From positions 56,718 through 120,717 of the forward strand of contig NZ_VCCH02000013.1 of assembly GCF_005938675.2 (NCBI RefSeq): DNA of 64,000 nt. Reading direction: 5' to 3'. The stretch comes from Mycobacterium sp. KBS0706. GTDB lineage: Bacteria; Pseudomonadota; Alphaproteobacteria; DSM-16000; Inquilinaceae. The translations under genes were made by a program, and so were the position numbers. Below are positions 8,487 through 18,110 of the stretch, in pieces; positions within the stretch are counted from its first letter, which is position 1, and each line of letters begins with the position of its first letter. Below the pieces are notes generated by a model. The model was not told where the DNA came from. It saw nothing but the letters and a program-made list of their open reading frames with translations, and searched no databases.

Positions 8487-9171
8487 TCCGGGGCGGCGGC
8501 GCGATCCGGGTGCCGAACAGGGCAGTGCCGACCCGGACATGAGTGGCGCCGTAGCGCACCGCGGTCTCGAAATCGTCGCTCATCCCCATGCTCAGCACCG
8601 GCAGGCCGAGCCGCCCGGCCAGGTCGGCCAGCAGCGCGAAATGCAGCGCCGGCGGCTCCTCCACCGGCGGGATGCACATCAGGCCGCGCACCGCCAGGCC
8701 GCACTCCTCGGTGCACAGGCGGTAGAGATCCTCGGTCTCGCGCGGGATCACGCCGGCCTTCTGCGGCTCCTCGCCGGTGTTGACCTGGAGCAGGCAGTCG
8801 AGCCTGCGCCCGGTCGCCGCCATCGCCTCGGCCAGGGCGCGCGCCAGCTTCGGGCGGTCGACCGTCTCGATCACGTCGAACAGCCGCACCGCATCCTTGG
8901 CCTTGTTGGTCTGCAGCGGCCCGACCAGCCGCAGCTGCAGGTCCGGCCAGGCGGCGCGGCGCCCGGCCCAGCGGCCCTGCGCCTCCTGCACCCGGTTCTC
9001 GCCGAACACCCGCTGGCCGGCGGCGAGGGCAGCCTCGATGCGGTCCTCCGGCTGGACCTTGGAAACGGCGACGAGGGTGACCGCGGCGGGGTCGCGGCCG
9101 GCGGCCCGGGCGGCGGCCTCGATCCGCGATCGGAGCGAGGCGATCGCCTCGGCGAGTGTGATGGTCGTCAT
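8473..9171 (-). CDS. YggS/PLPBP family pyridoxal phosphate homeostasis protein
   Basis: 232 residues from the ATG at 9171. It binds PLP and buffers it in the cytoplasm. The PLP-lysine motif VTLVAVSKVQP is near residue 35, then GENRVQEA and VGPLQTNKAK, the conserved GLMCIPP region, LSMGMSDDFETAVRYGATHVRVG with the phosphate-binding loop, and GTALFGTR near the end. Length fits the family (about 225-235). The upstream region contains a perfect inverted repeat and a partial duplicate of the gene start. Confidence 0.93.
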   Translation of the reverse strand: MTTITLAEAIASLRSRIEAAARAAGRDPAAVTLVAVSKVQPEDRIEAALAAGQRVFGENRVQEAQGRWAGRRAAWPDLQLRLVGPLQTNKAKDAVRLFDVIETVDRPKLARALAEAMAATGRRLDCLLQVNTGEEPQKAGVIPRETEDLYRLCTEECGLAVRGLMCIPPVEEPPALHFALLADLAGRLGLPVLSMGMSDDFETAVRYGATHVRVGTALFGTRIAPPPRTTAA

Positions 9172-9217
9172 GCCGCCAGAATCCGGCACAACGATGCCGG
9201 ATTGCAACGCCCGCGGC
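9158..9217. repeat. Direct repeat copy 1 containing a perfect dyad
   Basis: About 60 bp spanning the yggS start codon. It contains ATCCGGCA-CAACGA-TGCCGGAT (9181-9202), a perfect 8-6-8 inverted repeat just upstream of the gene. A diverged copy lies 131 bp away at 9289. Confidence 0.75.
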
Positions 9218-9654
9218 GCGGGTTCGGCCCGGTGTTGCCGACGGCGGCGGCGGTCGCCGGCCGGGGCGGACCGCGGAGTCCCGCAGGTGTGATGGCCGTC
9301 ATACTGCGACAATCCGGCACAACGATGCGGCTTTGCAACGCCTGCGGCCGGGCGCCGCACGCCGCGGGCTGTCTCCTGCCGCCACCGGATCATCGTTCGG
9401 CCGCTCCCGATTTGCCAAGCATACCGCCGGTCGCGGACGACCCGCCGCGAGTCCGGCGGGACCGTTCCCATCGCATGTTGCAATGGAACCACACGTCCGA
9501 GCTTTTGTGACTTCTGTGCAACTTGCGGATTGTCGGGTGGCATGGCTGCCCCGTATAACCTGCAGATCGACGCCATTCGCACCCTGGCTGTGGTGTCGTC
9601 TTCGAGGGGACATCTAAGGGACATCCGGCCGCTCGGCCGCGTTAGGAGGTAGGA
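9172..9654. other. 483-bp intergenic region upstream of the porin
   Basis: Holds the yggS-side dyad, the degenerate second repeat copy and, near the right end, the porin ribosome-binding site AGGAGGT (9644-9650, six bases before the ATG). No convincing protein-coding frame was seen. A porin promoter is expected here, but no sigma-70 pair is clear enough to call. Confidence 0.6.
9289..9349. repeat. Direct repeat copy 2, degenerate dyad
   Basis: Repeats GTGATGGCCGTCAT, ATCCGGCACAACGATGC and TTGCAACGCC of copy 1, with scattered changes that break the right arm of the dyad (TGCGGCTT in place of TGCCGGAT). No start codon context remains, so this looks like an old segmental duplication. Confidence 0.75.
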
Positions 9655-10827
9655 ATGAAGAAGATTCTGCTGGGTGGGACGGCGCTGGCCGCTGCCGCGC
9701 TGGTCGCGATGCCGGCGCTGGCGGAAGACAAGGCGGTGACGTCCGGCCTCGAGATGAAGATCAGCGGCTTCGTCGCTTGGGAAGCCGGCCTGATCATCGG
9801 CTCGAGCGACGACGGCCGCGACCGCGAGTATGATTTCAACTCGAACGGCCGTCTGCAGTTCGACATCAAGAACGTCACGGATTCCGGCCTCGAATACGGC
9901 GCCCGCATCCGTATGAACAACGTCAACCGGCGCCAGGACGTCACGGTCGACCGCCAGTATGTCTATTTGAAGGGCGAGTTCGGCACGGTCACCCTGGGCG
10001 ATTCGCCGCAGGTTGCCGGTGACTTCGGCTACTTCTTCGCGCCCGACGACATTCTGAACTCGCAGGGCGGCTACGGCGACAACCTGGACGGCAACTACCG
10101 CTACGGCGGTGGTGACTTCTTCTCGCTCGACCCGACCTACCATTCGGGCCTGGATAAGAGCACCAGCGTCAAGTACTCGTCGCCGAGCATCGGCGGCTTC
10201 GTCTTCGCGGTCGGCTTCACTCCGGTGATCTCGGACGAGAAAAACCTCAGCAACGGCACCCAGGGCCGGGACGACCTGTTCAACGGCGGCCAGGTCTACG
10301 AGAACGCCATCAGCGGCGGCATCGGCTACGAGGGCGAGTTCGACGGCACCAGCGTCAAGGTCCGTGGCACCGCCGCCTATGCCAACGGTATCGACAACCA
10401 TTGGGACCTCGAGACCTACAGCGCGGGCGGCCAGGTCGGCTTCGGTGGCATCGTCGGCAGCCTCGTCTGGGTCGGCACCCCGAGCGGCTTCGGCGCGGGC
10501 GCGACCGATAAGAACTTCGACACCATCGGTTTCGGCCTCGGCTACAGCATGGGTGCGCTGAACTTCGGTCTCGGCTATGCCTACACCTGGGCCGCCAAGA
10601 ACAACGACCTGTCCGGCACGGGCGGTAGCGACCTCTTCGACCTGAAGGACAACCACGTCGCGGCCGCGACTGTGAACTACACCCTGGCGCCGGGCCTGAA
10701 CACCTACGCCGAGGTGGTCTACGAGATCCAGAACTTCCGCAAGCAGGAGATTAATGGAGTCGTCGTCAACAGCTCAGACTCCTGGGAACAGGCGACGTTC
10801 CTGACCGGCGTCTCGGTCGCGTTCTGA
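9655..10827 (+). CDS. Porin, 16-strand general type (Porin_4/OmpC-like)
   Basis: 390 residues, outer-membrane channel. The signal peptide is clear (MKKILLGGTALAAAALVAMPALA, then AEDK). The mature part is rich in Gly, Asp, Asn, Tyr and alternating beta-strand residues, and ends with the aromatic-terminated strand TGVSVAF, the BAM recognition end. A loop near DLNYRYGG to GLDKSTSVKYSSPSIGGF resembles the strand-loop pattern of alphaproteobacterial porins. A strong Shine-Dalgarno and a strong terminator suggest high, monocistronic expression. Confidence 0.93.
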   Translation: MKKILLGGTALAAAALVAMPALAEDKAVTSGLEMKISGFVAWEAGLIIGSSDDGRDREYDFNSNGRLQFDIKNVTDSGLEYGARIRMNNVNRRQDVTVDRQYVYLKGEFGTVTLGDSPQVAGDFGYFFAPDDILNSQGGYGDNLDGNYRYGGGDFFSLDPTYHSGLDKSTSVKYSSPSIGGFVFAVGFTPVISDEKNLSNGTQGRDDLFNGGQVYENAISGGIGYEGEFDGTSVKVRGTAAYANGIDNHWDLETYSAGGQVGFGGIVGSLVWVGTPSGFGAGATDKNFDTIGFGLGYSMGALNFGLGYAYTWAAKNNDLSGTGGSDLFDLKDNHVAAATVNYTLAPGLNTYAEVVYEIQNFRKQEINGVVVNSSDSWEQATFLTGVSVAF

Positions 10828-10857
10828 TCGAACCGATAAAAAGCTAGCCTTCGAGAG

Positions 10858-10886
10858 GGGAGCGGCTATCATGCCGCTCCCTTTTT
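10858..10886 (+). terminator. Rho-independent terminator of the porin gene
   Basis: GGGAGCGGC, loop TATCAT, GCCGCTCCC, then five T. This is a perfect 9-bp GC stem and a T tract, 30 bp after the porin stop. Confidence 0.95.
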
Positions 10887-10902
10887 CTATCTGGCCCCGC
10901 CC

Positions 10903-11445
10903 ATGCCGCCGAGAGTTCTGATCGCCCTGGCGACGGTTGCCCTGTCGCTCGCCGCCTGCTCCTCCGACGAGGGCATCAAGGTCGGCCCCAGCCCGGAGCT
11001 GGGCCCGTCCCGCGAGCGGACGCCGCCGGACAATCAGAGCATCTTCGGCTCGGGCGGCCTGACCTTCGGCGCCGGCGCCGACAAGAAGCAGGATCTTGGC
11101 GAGGGCGCGGTGCTCGGCGTCAATGCCTATCTGTGGCGCGCCAGCCTCGACACCGTGTCCTTCATGCCGATCAGCAGCGCCGACCCGTTCGGCGGCACCA
11201 TCGTCACCGACTGGTACACGGCGCCGAACGCGCCCGGCGAGCGCTACAAGCTGAACGTCTACATCCTCGGCCGTGAGCTGCGCTCCGACGGCGTCCGGGT
11301 CAGCGTGTTCCGCCAGGTCCAGGGCCGGGGCGGCTGGGCCGATGCCGCGGCGCCGACGACCATGGCGAGCGCGCTCGAGGACACCATCCTGACCAAGGCG
11401 CGGCAGCTGCGCATCACCGGCCTGCAGACAGACGCGGCCCAGTAA
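10903..11445 (+). CDS. DUF3576 domain lipoprotein
   Basis: 180 residues. The lipobox SLAAC places the lipidated Cys at residue 19, so it should be anchored in a membrane facing the periplasm. After a disordered Pro/Ser-rich linker, the DUF3576 core runs from about residue 55 (GAVLGVNAYLWRASLDTVSFMP) to the C-terminal helix TILTKARQLRI. DUF3576 is found upstream of leuS-lptE in many alphaproteobacteria; no function is established. Its own terminator follows, so read-through into leuS is uncertain. Confidence 0.88.
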   Translation: MPPRVLIALATVALSLAACSSDEGIKVGPSPELGPSRERTPPDNQSIFGSGGLTFGAGADKKQDLGEGAVLGVNAYLWRASLDTVSFMPISSADPFGGTIVTDWYTAPNAPGERYKLNVYILGRELRSDGVRVSVFRQVQGRGGWADAAAPTTMASALEDTILTKARQLRITGLQTDAAQ

Positions 11446-11478
11446 CGCCGGGACGCGGCTGACGGGTTTTGGATCGCA

Positions 11479-11510
11479 GGGCGCCGCGGGATTGATCCCC
11501 GGCGCCCTTT
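11479..11510 (+). terminator. Probable Rho-independent terminator
   Basis: GGGCGCCG and CGGCGCCC form a perfect 8-bp stem around a 13-base loop, followed by TTTCCC. The T run is short, so termination may be partial. It lies between the DUF3576 gene and leuS. Confidence 0.6.
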
Positions 11511-11548
11511 CCCTGTAAATGCCTGGGTTCGCAGGCACAGAGACCGAA

Positions 11549-14128
11549 ATGTCCCGCTACAACCACCGAGAGACCGAAGCGCAGTGGCAGGCCGTGTGGC
11601 GGGAGCGCGGCACCTTCCGGCTCGAGACGCTCGGCGACCGGCCGAAATACTACGTGCTGGAGATGTTCCCCTATCCGTCGGGGCGCATCCATATGGGCCA
11701 TGTCCGCAACTACACGCTGGGCGACGTGGTGGCGCGGCATCGCCGGGCGCTGGGCTTCGACGTGCTGCACCCGATGGGCTGGGACGCCTTCGGCCTGCCG
11801 GCGGAGAACGCGGCGATCGAGCGCGGCGCCCATCCGGCCGCCTGGACCTATGAGAACATCGCGGCGATGCGCAGCCAGCTGCAGTCGATGGGCCTGTCGC
11901 TGGACTGGGATCGCGAGATCGCGACCTGCCATCCCGACTACTACCGCCACGAACAGAAGATGTTCCTGGACTTCCTCGCGGCCGGCCTGGCCTACCGCAA
12001 GGACTCCTGGGTCAACTGGGACCCGGTCGAGAACACCGTCCTGGCCAATGAGCAGGTGATCGACGGCCGCGGCTGGCGCTCCGGCGCCCCGGTCGAGCGG
12101 CGCCGCCTGAACCAGTGGTTCCTGCGCATCACGGAATATGCCGACGACCTGCTGGCGGCGCTGCCGACGCTGGAGCGTTGGCCCGAGCGCGTGCGGCTGA
12201 TGCAGGAGAACTGGATCGGCCGGTCGGTCGGCGCCCGCGTCACCTTCCCGCTGCAGGGCCGCAGCGACGGGCTGGAAATCTTCACCACCCGGCCGGACAC
12301 GCTGTTCGGCGCCAGCTTCTGCGCCGTGTCGCCCGACCACCCGCTGGCCGAGGAGATCGGCCGCGCCAGCCCGGCCGTGGCCGAGTTCGTCGCCGAATGC
12401 CGCCGCAGCGGCACCAGCGAGGCGGCGATCGAGACTCAGGAGAAGCGCGGCATCGACACCGGCGTGCGCGCCGTCCACCCGCTGGACCCGAATGTCACCG
12501 TCCCGGTCTACGTCGCCAATTTCGTGCTGATGGAATACGGCACCGGCGCCATCTTCGGCTGCCCGGCGCATGACCAGCGCGATTTCGACTTCGCCCGCGC
12601 CTACGGCCTGCCGATCATTCCGGTGCTGTGGCCGACCGGGGCGGACCGGCCCGACGGCGCGACCATGGCCGAGGCAATGGTCACGTCCGACGGCGTCTAC
12701 GCCTACGATCTGGGCCCGCTGACGCCCGATCGGCCGGTGTCGGTGGACGAGGCCAAGGACATCGCCATCGCCGCCCTGCAGCAGCGCCAGGCGGGCGAGG
12801 GGACGGTGCGCTACCGGCTGCGCGACTGGGGCGTGTCGCGCCAGCGCTACTGGGGCTGCCCGATCCCGATCATCCATTGCGAGCATTGCGGCATCGTGCC
12901 GGTGCCGGAGGACCAGTTGCCGGTGACCCTGCCGGAGGATGTGACCTTCGACCAGCCGGGCAACCCGCTGGACCGGCACCCGACCTGGAAGCACGTCGCC
13001 TGCCCGAGCTGCGGCGGGGAGGCCCGGCGCGAGACCGACACCTTCGACACCTTCTTCGAATCCTCCTGGTACTTCGCGCGCTTCTGCTCGCCGCGGGCCA
13101 AGGGCGCCTTCGATCGCGCCGCGGTCGACCGCTGGCTGCCCGTCGACCAGTATGTCGGCGGCATCGAGCATGCGGTGCTGCACCTGCTGTATTCGCGCTT
13201 CTTCGTCCGGGCGCTGAAGCGCTGCGGCTATCTGGGGATCGACGAGCCCTTCGCCGGGCTGTTCACCCAGGGCATGGTCACGCACCAGACCTATCGCGAC
13301 GCCCAGGGCGCCTGGCTGTACCCGACCGAGGTCAGCCGCGACGACCAGGGCGTCTGGACGACCCTGGCTGGCGGCGCGCCGGTCACGGCCGGCCGCATCG
13401 AGAAGATGTCGAAGTCCAAGCGCAACACGGTCGACCCGCAGGTGATCATCGACACCTACGGCGCCGATGCGGCGCGGCTGTTCATCCTGTCCGACAGCCC
13501 GCCGGACCGCGACATGGAATGGACCGAGGCCGGCATCGAGGGCGCCTGGCGCTATCTGCAGCAGCTGTGGCGGCTGGTCACCGAGGCCCCGGTGGCGCTG
13601 CCCGCGGCCGGGTCGCCGCCGCCGAACGGCTTCAGCCCCGCGGCTGAAGGGCTGCGCCGGGCGCTGCACAAGACCATCGCCGGCGTGGGCGACGATCTGG
13701 AGCGCTTCCACTTCAACAAGGCCGTGGCCCGCATCCGCGAGCTGACCAACCTGGTCGGCAAGATCGACGGGACAGGGCAGGGCGAGGCCTGGGCGCTCCG
13801 CGAGGCCTTCGACGGCGTGATCCGGCTGATCGGCCCGATGGTGCCGCATGTCGGCGAGGCGCTGTGGCAGCATCTGGGCCATGACGGGCTCCTGGCCGAC
13901 GCGCCCTGGCCGAAGGCCGATCCGGCGCTGCTGGTCGACGACACCGCCACGGTCGCGGTCCAGGTCAACGGCAAGCTGCGCGCCACCATCCTGCTGCCGC
14001 GCGACGCGGACGAGGCGACGGCACGCGAGGCCGCGCTGGCCGACGCCAACGTCGCCCGCGCGCTCGAGGGCCGCACCGTCCGCAAGGTCATCGTCGTCGC
14101 GAACAGGATCGTCAATGTCGTGGGCTAG
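11549..14128 (+). CDS. leuS: Leucyl-tRNA synthetase
   Basis: 859 residues; charges tRNA-Leu in the cytoplasm. The start at 11549 ([10 protein letters not shown]) matches the family N-terminus; an upstream in-frame ATG at 11519 lies next to the terminator and adds non-conserved residues. Seen: the HIGH-type motif HMGH (48-51) within [11 protein letters not shown], the editing CP1 domain with TTRPDTLFG, the zinc-type CPSCGG stretch in CP1, KMSKS at 619-623, and an anticodon-binding domain and C-terminal beta domain ([10 protein letters not shown]). Length is typical. Confidence 0.97.
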   Translation: MSRYNHRETEAQWQAVWRERGTFRLETLGDRPKYYVLEMFPYPSGRIHMGHVRNYTLGDVVARHRRALGFDVLHPMGWDAFGLPAENAAIERGAHPAAWTYENIAAMRSQLQSMGLSLDWDREIATCHPDYYRHEQKMFLDFLAAGLAYRKDSWVNWDPVENTVLANEQVIDGRGWRSGAPVERRRLNQWFLRITEYADDLLAALPTLERWPERVRLMQENWIGRSVGARVTFPLQGRSDGLEIFTTRPDTLFGASFCAVSPDHPLAEEIGRASPAVAEFVAECRRSGTSEAAIETQEKRGIDTGVRAVHPLDPNVTVPVYVANFVLMEYGTGAIFGCPAHDQRDFDFARAYGLPIIPVLWPTGADRPDGATMAEAMVTSDGVYAYDLGPLTPDRPVSVDEAKDIAIAALQQRQAGEGTVRYRLRDWGVSRQRYWGCPIPIIHCEHCGIVPVPEDQLPVTLPEDVTFDQPGNPLDRHPTWKHVACPSCGGEARRETDTFDTFFESSWYFARFCSPRAKGAFDRAAVDRWLPVDQYVGGIEHAVLHLLYSRFFVRALKRCGYLGIDEPFAGLFTQGMVTHQTYRDAQGAWLYPTEVSRDDQGVWTTLAGGAPVTAGRIEKMSKSKRNTVDPQVIIDTYGADAARLFILSDSPPDRDMEWTEAGIEGAWRYLQQLWRLVTEAPVALPAAGSPPPNGFSPAAEGLRRALHKTIAGVGDDLERFHFNKAVARIRELTNLVGKIDGTGQGEAWALREAFDGVIRLIGPMVPHVGEALWQHLGHDGLLADAPWPKADPALLVDDTATVAVQVNGKLRATILLPRDADEATAREAALADANVARALEGRTVRKVIVVANRIVNVVG

Positions 14129-14618
14129 ACTCGCAGCACCGCTGCTCCTGATCCTCGCGCTCGGCGCCTGTGGTCTCAAGCCGCTCTACGGCACCAACTC
14201 GGTCGGCACGGCGATGTCCGACCGGCTGGGGCAGGTCAATGTCGGCGTCATCGGCGACCGGTCGGGCCAGATCCTGCGCACCGAGCTGATCCGCAGCCTG
14301 AATCCGCAGGGCAGGCCGGCCCAGCCGGCCTATGACCTCGGCGTCACCCTCGCCGAATCGCAGCAGGACGTGAACCTGATCAGCGACCTGACCACGACCC
14401 GTCGGAACCTGACGATGACGGCGAGCTTCGTGCTGACCGACCGCAAGACCGGCCAGCCGGTCTTCTCCGACTCGGCCAGCGAGATCACCAGCTACAACAT
14501 CCTAGCCGACCAATACACCACCCTGGTCGGCGAGCGCGATGCCCGCGAGCGGGCGCTGCGGTCGCTCGGCGAGGACATCCGCACCCGCCTCGCGCTCTAT
14601 TTCGACCGGCATCCGTGA
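14115..14618 (+). CDS. lptE: LPS-assembly lipoprotein LptE
   Basis: 167 residues. LptE plugs LptD in the outer membrane and helps insert lipopolysaccharide. A lipobox LGAC gives lipidated Cys19, directly followed by the family hallmark GLKPLYG. The mature part has the LptE pattern, with [19 protein letters not shown] beta strands and a C-terminal helix ending in [12 protein letters not shown]. It overlaps leuS by 14 bp and holA by 4 bp; the leuS-lptE-holA order is conserved in the class. Confidence 0.92.
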   Translation: MSWARLAAPLLLILALGACGLKPLYGTNSVGTAMSDRLGQVNVGVIGDRSGQILRTELIRSLNPQGRPAQPAYDLGVTLAESQQDVNLISDLTTTRRNLTMTASFVLTDRKTGQPVFSDSASEITSYNILADQYTTLVGERDARERALRSLGEDIRTRLALYFDRHP

Positions 14619-15640
14619 AGCTGCCGCCGAACCGGATCGACAGCTTCGTCCGGCGGCCCGATCCCGGCATCCGCGCGGTGCTGCTGTACGGCCCGGATGC
14701 CGGCGCCGTGCGCGACTATGCCGACACGCTCGCCCGCGGCGTGATCGACCCGCCGACCGACCCGTTCCGCGTCGCCGAGCTGGCAGCGGCCGAGATTGGC
14801 CGGGACCCGTCCCGGCTGGTCGACGAGGTCTTCGCCCTGTCGCTGATCGGCGGCCGGCGCCTGGTGCGGGTGCGCGATGCGACCGATGCGGTGGCGCCGG
14901 CGCTGGAGGCCGCGCTGCAGGGCGGCGAGACCGACACGCTGATCGTGCTGGAGGCCGACGAGCTGACGCCGCGATCGGCCCTGCGCAAGCTGGCGGAGGC
15001 GGCCGACGGAGCCGCGGCCATCGCCTGCTACATGCCGGATGAGGAGGCGATCGGCCGCTTCATCCATCGCCTGCTGGCCGAGGCGAAGGTCTCGGCCGAT
15101 GGCGAGGCCGAGCACCTGCTGGCCGCATCGCTGGTCGGCGACCGCCAGATCGCCCGGCGCGAGATCGAGAAGCTGATCGCCTATGCGGGCGAGGGCGGGC
15201 GCGTCGATGTCGAGGCGGTGCGCGCCTGCATCGGCGACGCCACCGAGCGGTCGCTGGACGACCTGGCCATGGCGGTGGCCGATGGCGACCTGCCGGGCCT
15301 CGACCGCGCGCTCAACCGGCTGCTGTCCGAGGGCGGCGAGGCCATCGGAATATTGCGCGCGGTGCAGCGCCACTTCCTGCGGCTGCACCAGCTGGCGGTG
15401 ATGATCGACAGCGGCGACGCGCCGGATGCGGCCATGGCGGCGCTGCGGCCGCCGGTGTTCTTCAAGGCCAAGCCGGCGATGCGCACCCAGGTCCGGCGCT
15501 GGAACCAAGCCCAGATCGGTGAGGCGCTGCGCCGGCTGATCGACGCCGAGGCCGAATGCAAGCGCACCGGCCGCCCGCCGGAGACCATCTGCGCCGCGAC
15601 GCTGCTGCGCATCGCCCGGGCCGTGGCACGAAAAAACTGA
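14615..15640 (+). CDS. holA: DNA polymerase III delta subunit
   Basis: 341 residues, GTG start overlapping the lptE stop (GTGA). HolA opens the sliding clamp as part of the clamp loader. The N-terminal AAA-like domain carries RAVLLYGPDAGAVRDY near residue 22 without a functional Walker A lysine, as usual for delta. The helical lid includes DEEAIGRFIHRLLAEA, and the collar domain runs to the C-terminus. It is the last gene of the operon and faces the parB gene across a palindromic repeat. Confidence 0.93.
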   Translation: MKLPPNRIDSFVRRPDPGIRAVLLYGPDAGAVRDYADTLARGVIDPPTDPFRVAELAAAEIGRDPSRLVDEVFALSLIGGRRLVRVRDATDAVAPALEAALQGGETDTLIVLEADELTPRSALRKLAEAADGAAAIACYMPDEEAIGRFIHRLLAEAKVSADGEAEHLLAASLVGDRQIARREIEKLIAYAGEGGRVDVEAVRACIGDATERSLDDLAMAVADGDLPGLDRALNRLLSEGGEAIGILRAVQRHFLRLHQLAVMIDSGDAPDAAMAALRPPVFFKAKPAMRTQVRRWNQAQIGEALRRLIDAEAECKRTGRPPETICAATLLRIARAVARKN

Positions 15641-15681
15641 ACGATTTCAGATAGTTATATTGCTTCCGGCACCCCGTTTCT

Positions 15682-15757
15682 GTCATTGCCGGGCTTGACC
15701 CGGCAATCCAGAGGGTCTCGACAGCTCCTGGATGCCCGGGTCAAGCCCGGGCGTGAC
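15682..15757 (+). repeat. Palindromic repeat family B, copy 1
   Basis: 76 bp. Left half GTCATTGCCGGGCTTGACC, a central GTCTCGACAG, and right half CCCGGGTCAAGCCCGGGCGTGAC form a long imperfect palindrome. Its reverse complement matches the element at 41925-42000 closely. It lies between the convergent holA and parB genes. Elements of this kind (GTCATTGCCGGGCTTGACCC...) are widespread in alphaproteobacterial genomes. Confidence 0.9.
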
Positions 15758-15793
15758 AATGGGCGAGGGCGCGGCGTGACCGCGCCGCCGCCC

Positions 15794-16702
15794 CTACCAC
15801 TTCTCCTTCGTGCCGCGCAGCCGCATCAGCAGGGCGCCGAACTGGTCGAGGTTGCTGTACTGGATGTGGACCGTGCCGCTGGTGTTGTCGCGGGTGTCGA
15901 TCTTCACCTTGAAGCCCAGCCGGGTCTCGATGTCCTGCTCCATCGCCACGATGTTCGGGTCGCGCACCGCCGGCCGGGACGGGGCAGGGGGCTGATCGCG
16001 GGCGTCGCGGGCCAGCTGCTCGGTCTGGCGGACGTTCAGCCCCTTGGCGATCACCGTCCGCGCCGCCGCCTCCGGGTCCGGGCAGCCCAGCAGCGCCCGG
16101 GCATGGCCCGCCGTCAGCAGCCCTTCCTGCAGTTGGGCCAGCACCGTGTCCGGCAGGTCGAGCAGCCGCAGCGTGTTGGCGATGTGGCTGCGGCTCTTGC
16201 CCACCGCCTGGGCCACATCCTCCTGGGTCAGGCTGAAATCGGCGATCAGCCGCTGATAGCCCTCGGCCTCCTCCAGCGCCGTCAGGTCCTGGCGCTGGAC
16301 GTTCTCGATGATCGCGATCTGCAGCGCCTCGCGGTCCGACATCGGCCGGACCACCACCGGGACCTCGTGCAGCTTGGCCTTCTGCGCCGCCCGCCAGCGG
16401 CGCTCGCCGGCGATGATGTGGTAGCGGTCGGCCTTGCCCTCGACCGGCCGCACCAGGATCGGCTGCAGCACGCCCTGGGTGCGGATCGACTCGACCAGCC
16501 GGTCCATTTCGCCCTCGTCGAACTTCCGCCGCGGCTGGAACGGGCCGGGGCTCAGGAACTCGACCGGCAGGCTGCGCGGCGCCCGCGGCTCGCCGCCGGC
16601 GCTGGCGGCGGCGATATCGGCCTCCTCGGCCTCGCCGAACAGGGCGTCGAGGCCGCGGCCCAGGCTGGGGCGGCGGCGATGGCTGTTCTCGGTTGCGCTC
16701 AT
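15794..16702 (-). CDS. parB: Chromosome partitioning protein ParB
   Basis: 302 residues. ParB is a CTP-dependent DNA clamp that loads at parS and spreads to condense and segregate the origin region. The N-terminus RRPSLGRGLDALFG is typical, the CTP-binding GERRWRA motif is at 99-105, and ENVQRQDLTALEEA with a helix-turn-helix (TQEDVAQAVGKSRSHIANTL) follows. The C-terminal dimerisation domain ends GTKEKW. It overlaps parA by 4 bp. Its target sites are four parS motifs just upstream in the same block. Confidence 0.97.
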   Translation of the reverse strand: MSATENSHRRRPSLGRGLDALFGEAEEADIAAASAGGEPRAPRSLPVEFLSPGPFQPRRKFDEGEMDRLVESIRTQGVLQPILVRPVEGKADRYHIIAGERRWRAAQKAKLHEVPVVVRPMSDREALQIAIIENVQRQDLTALEEAEGYQRLIADFSLTQEDVAQAVGKSRSHIANTLRLLDLPDTVLAQLQEGLLTAGHARALLGCPDPEAAARTVIAKGLNVRQTEQLARDARDQPPAPSRPAVRDPNIVAMEQDIETRLGFKVKIDTRDNTSGTVHIQYSNLDQFGALLMRLRGTKEKW

Positions 16703-17532
16703 GCCGCGCTCCTCTGCTCTTCGCGCTTCAGCATCTCGGCGGCGAGATGGACATAGGCCTGGGCGCCGGAGGAGGCGAGGTCGTAGACCAGGACCGGCTT
16801 GCCATGCGACGGCGCCTCGGAGACGCGGACGTTCCGCGGGATCACCGTCTCATACACCTTGGCCCCGAGATGCTGGCGCACGTCGCGCGCCACCATGTCG
16901 GAGAGGTTGTTGCGCCGGTCATACATGGTCAGCACGATTCCCTGCATCTCGAGCGCCGGGTTGAAGGCCTTGCGGACGCGCTCGATCGTCCGCATCAGGT
17001 GGCTGAGCCCCTCCAGCGCATAGAATTCGCATTGCAGCGGCACCAGCACGGCATCGGCCGCGGTCAGCGCGTTGAGGGTGAGGAGGCCGAGCGAGGGCGG
17101 GCAGTCGATCAGCACATAGTCGTAGCTGTCGGCATGGGGCCTGAGGGCGCTGCGCAGCCGGTATTCGCGCCGCACCGCCTCGACCAGCTGGACCTCGGCG
17201 CCGGCGAGGTCGACCGAGGCCGGGATCAGGTCCAGCCCCGGCACCTCGGTGGCCACCGCCGAATCGGCGACGCTGGTGGTGCCGAACAGCAGGTCGTAGG
17301 AGCCGACGCCGCGCTTCGCCCGCGGCAGGCCGAGGCCGGTGGAGGCGTTGCCCTGCGGGTCGAGGTCGATCGCCAGCACGCGCTTGCGCACGGCGGCCAG
17401 CGCGGTGGCCAGGTTGATCGCCGTGGTGGTCTTGCCGACACCGCCCTTCTGGTTGGCGATGGCGATGGTGCGGGTGAGGCGGGGCGTGTCGGCCACCGGA
17501 GTCATGGTTGTCAGCTGGGCGTCGTCAGCCAC
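16699..17532 (-). CDS. parA: Chromosome partitioning ATPase ParA (Soj)
   Basis: 277 residues. ParA ATPases move ParB-bound origins. The deviant Walker A KGGVGKTT spans 29-36, Walker B is DYVLIDCPPSLGLLTLNAL, and an A' motif region contains DLDPQGNAS. The length fits chromosomal Soj-type proteins. The ATG at 17532 overlaps the rsmG end by 8 bp; an internal ATG at residue 10 is an alternative start. The order mnmG-rsmG-parA-parB is the standard origin-proximal arrangement. Confidence 0.97.
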   Translation of the reverse strand: MADDAQLTTMTPVADTPRLTRTIAIANQKGGVGKTTTAINLATALAAVRKRVLAIDLDPQGNASTGLGLPRAKRGVGSYDLLFGTTSVADSAVATEVPGLDLIPASVDLAGAEVQLVEAVRREYRLRSALRPHADSYDYVLIDCPPSLGLLTLNALTAADAVLVPLQCEFYALEGLSHLMRTIERVRKAFNPALEMQGIVLTMYDRRNNLSDMVARDVRQHLGAKVYETVIPRNVRVSEAPSHGKPVLVYDLASSGAQAYVHLAAEMLKREEQRSAA

Positions 17533-18110
17533 GGGCGAACCCCTCGATGCGGATGAGCACGGCGTCGGGATCGGTCCGGCTCGGATGGAGGTCTATGGTC
17601 ATCTTCGGCGATGGCGGCAAGGCGGTCAATTCGGCCTCGGCGCCGCGGCCCTTCGGGAAGATCGCGACGGTGTGCGGGCCGGCGAATCGGGCGGCATGGT
17701 CGAGCAGCACGGGCAGGGCGGCCAGCGCCCGGGCGGTGACCACATCGGCGGGGAAGGGCGGCACCTGCTCGATCCGCCTGGCATGCACCGTCACCGGCGC
17801 CCGTGTTTCACGTGAAACAGCGCGCAGGAACTCGGCCTTGCGCTGGTCGCTCTCGACCAGATGCGTCTCCAGCCCGGTCGCCAGCGCCAGCACCAGCCCC
17901 GGGAAGCCGGCGCCGCTGCCGAGATCGACCAGCGTCCTGGCGCCGGCCGGGATCAGCGGCACCAGCTGCAGCGAATCCTCGAAATGCCGGCGCCGCACCT
18001 CGGGCAGGGTCGAGGGTGCGACCAGGTTGATCGCCCCTTGCCACTTCCGCAGTAGCGCCTCGTAGCGGTCGAGCTTTTCCGGGAGATCCGGGTGCGGCGG
18101 GAAGGCGGCC

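Noticed and set aside
8473..10656. A 727-codon minus-strand frame through the porin region joined to yggS
   Set aside because: Only the last 232 codons, from the ATG at 9171, fit the YggS family. The upstream part lies opposite a well-defined porin.
11414..14179. A 920-codon open frame antisense to leuS
   Set aside because: It fully overlaps a motif-complete leuS on the other strand, has low-complexity Arg/Gly/Ala/Leu content and no domain; such frames are a by-product of high GC.
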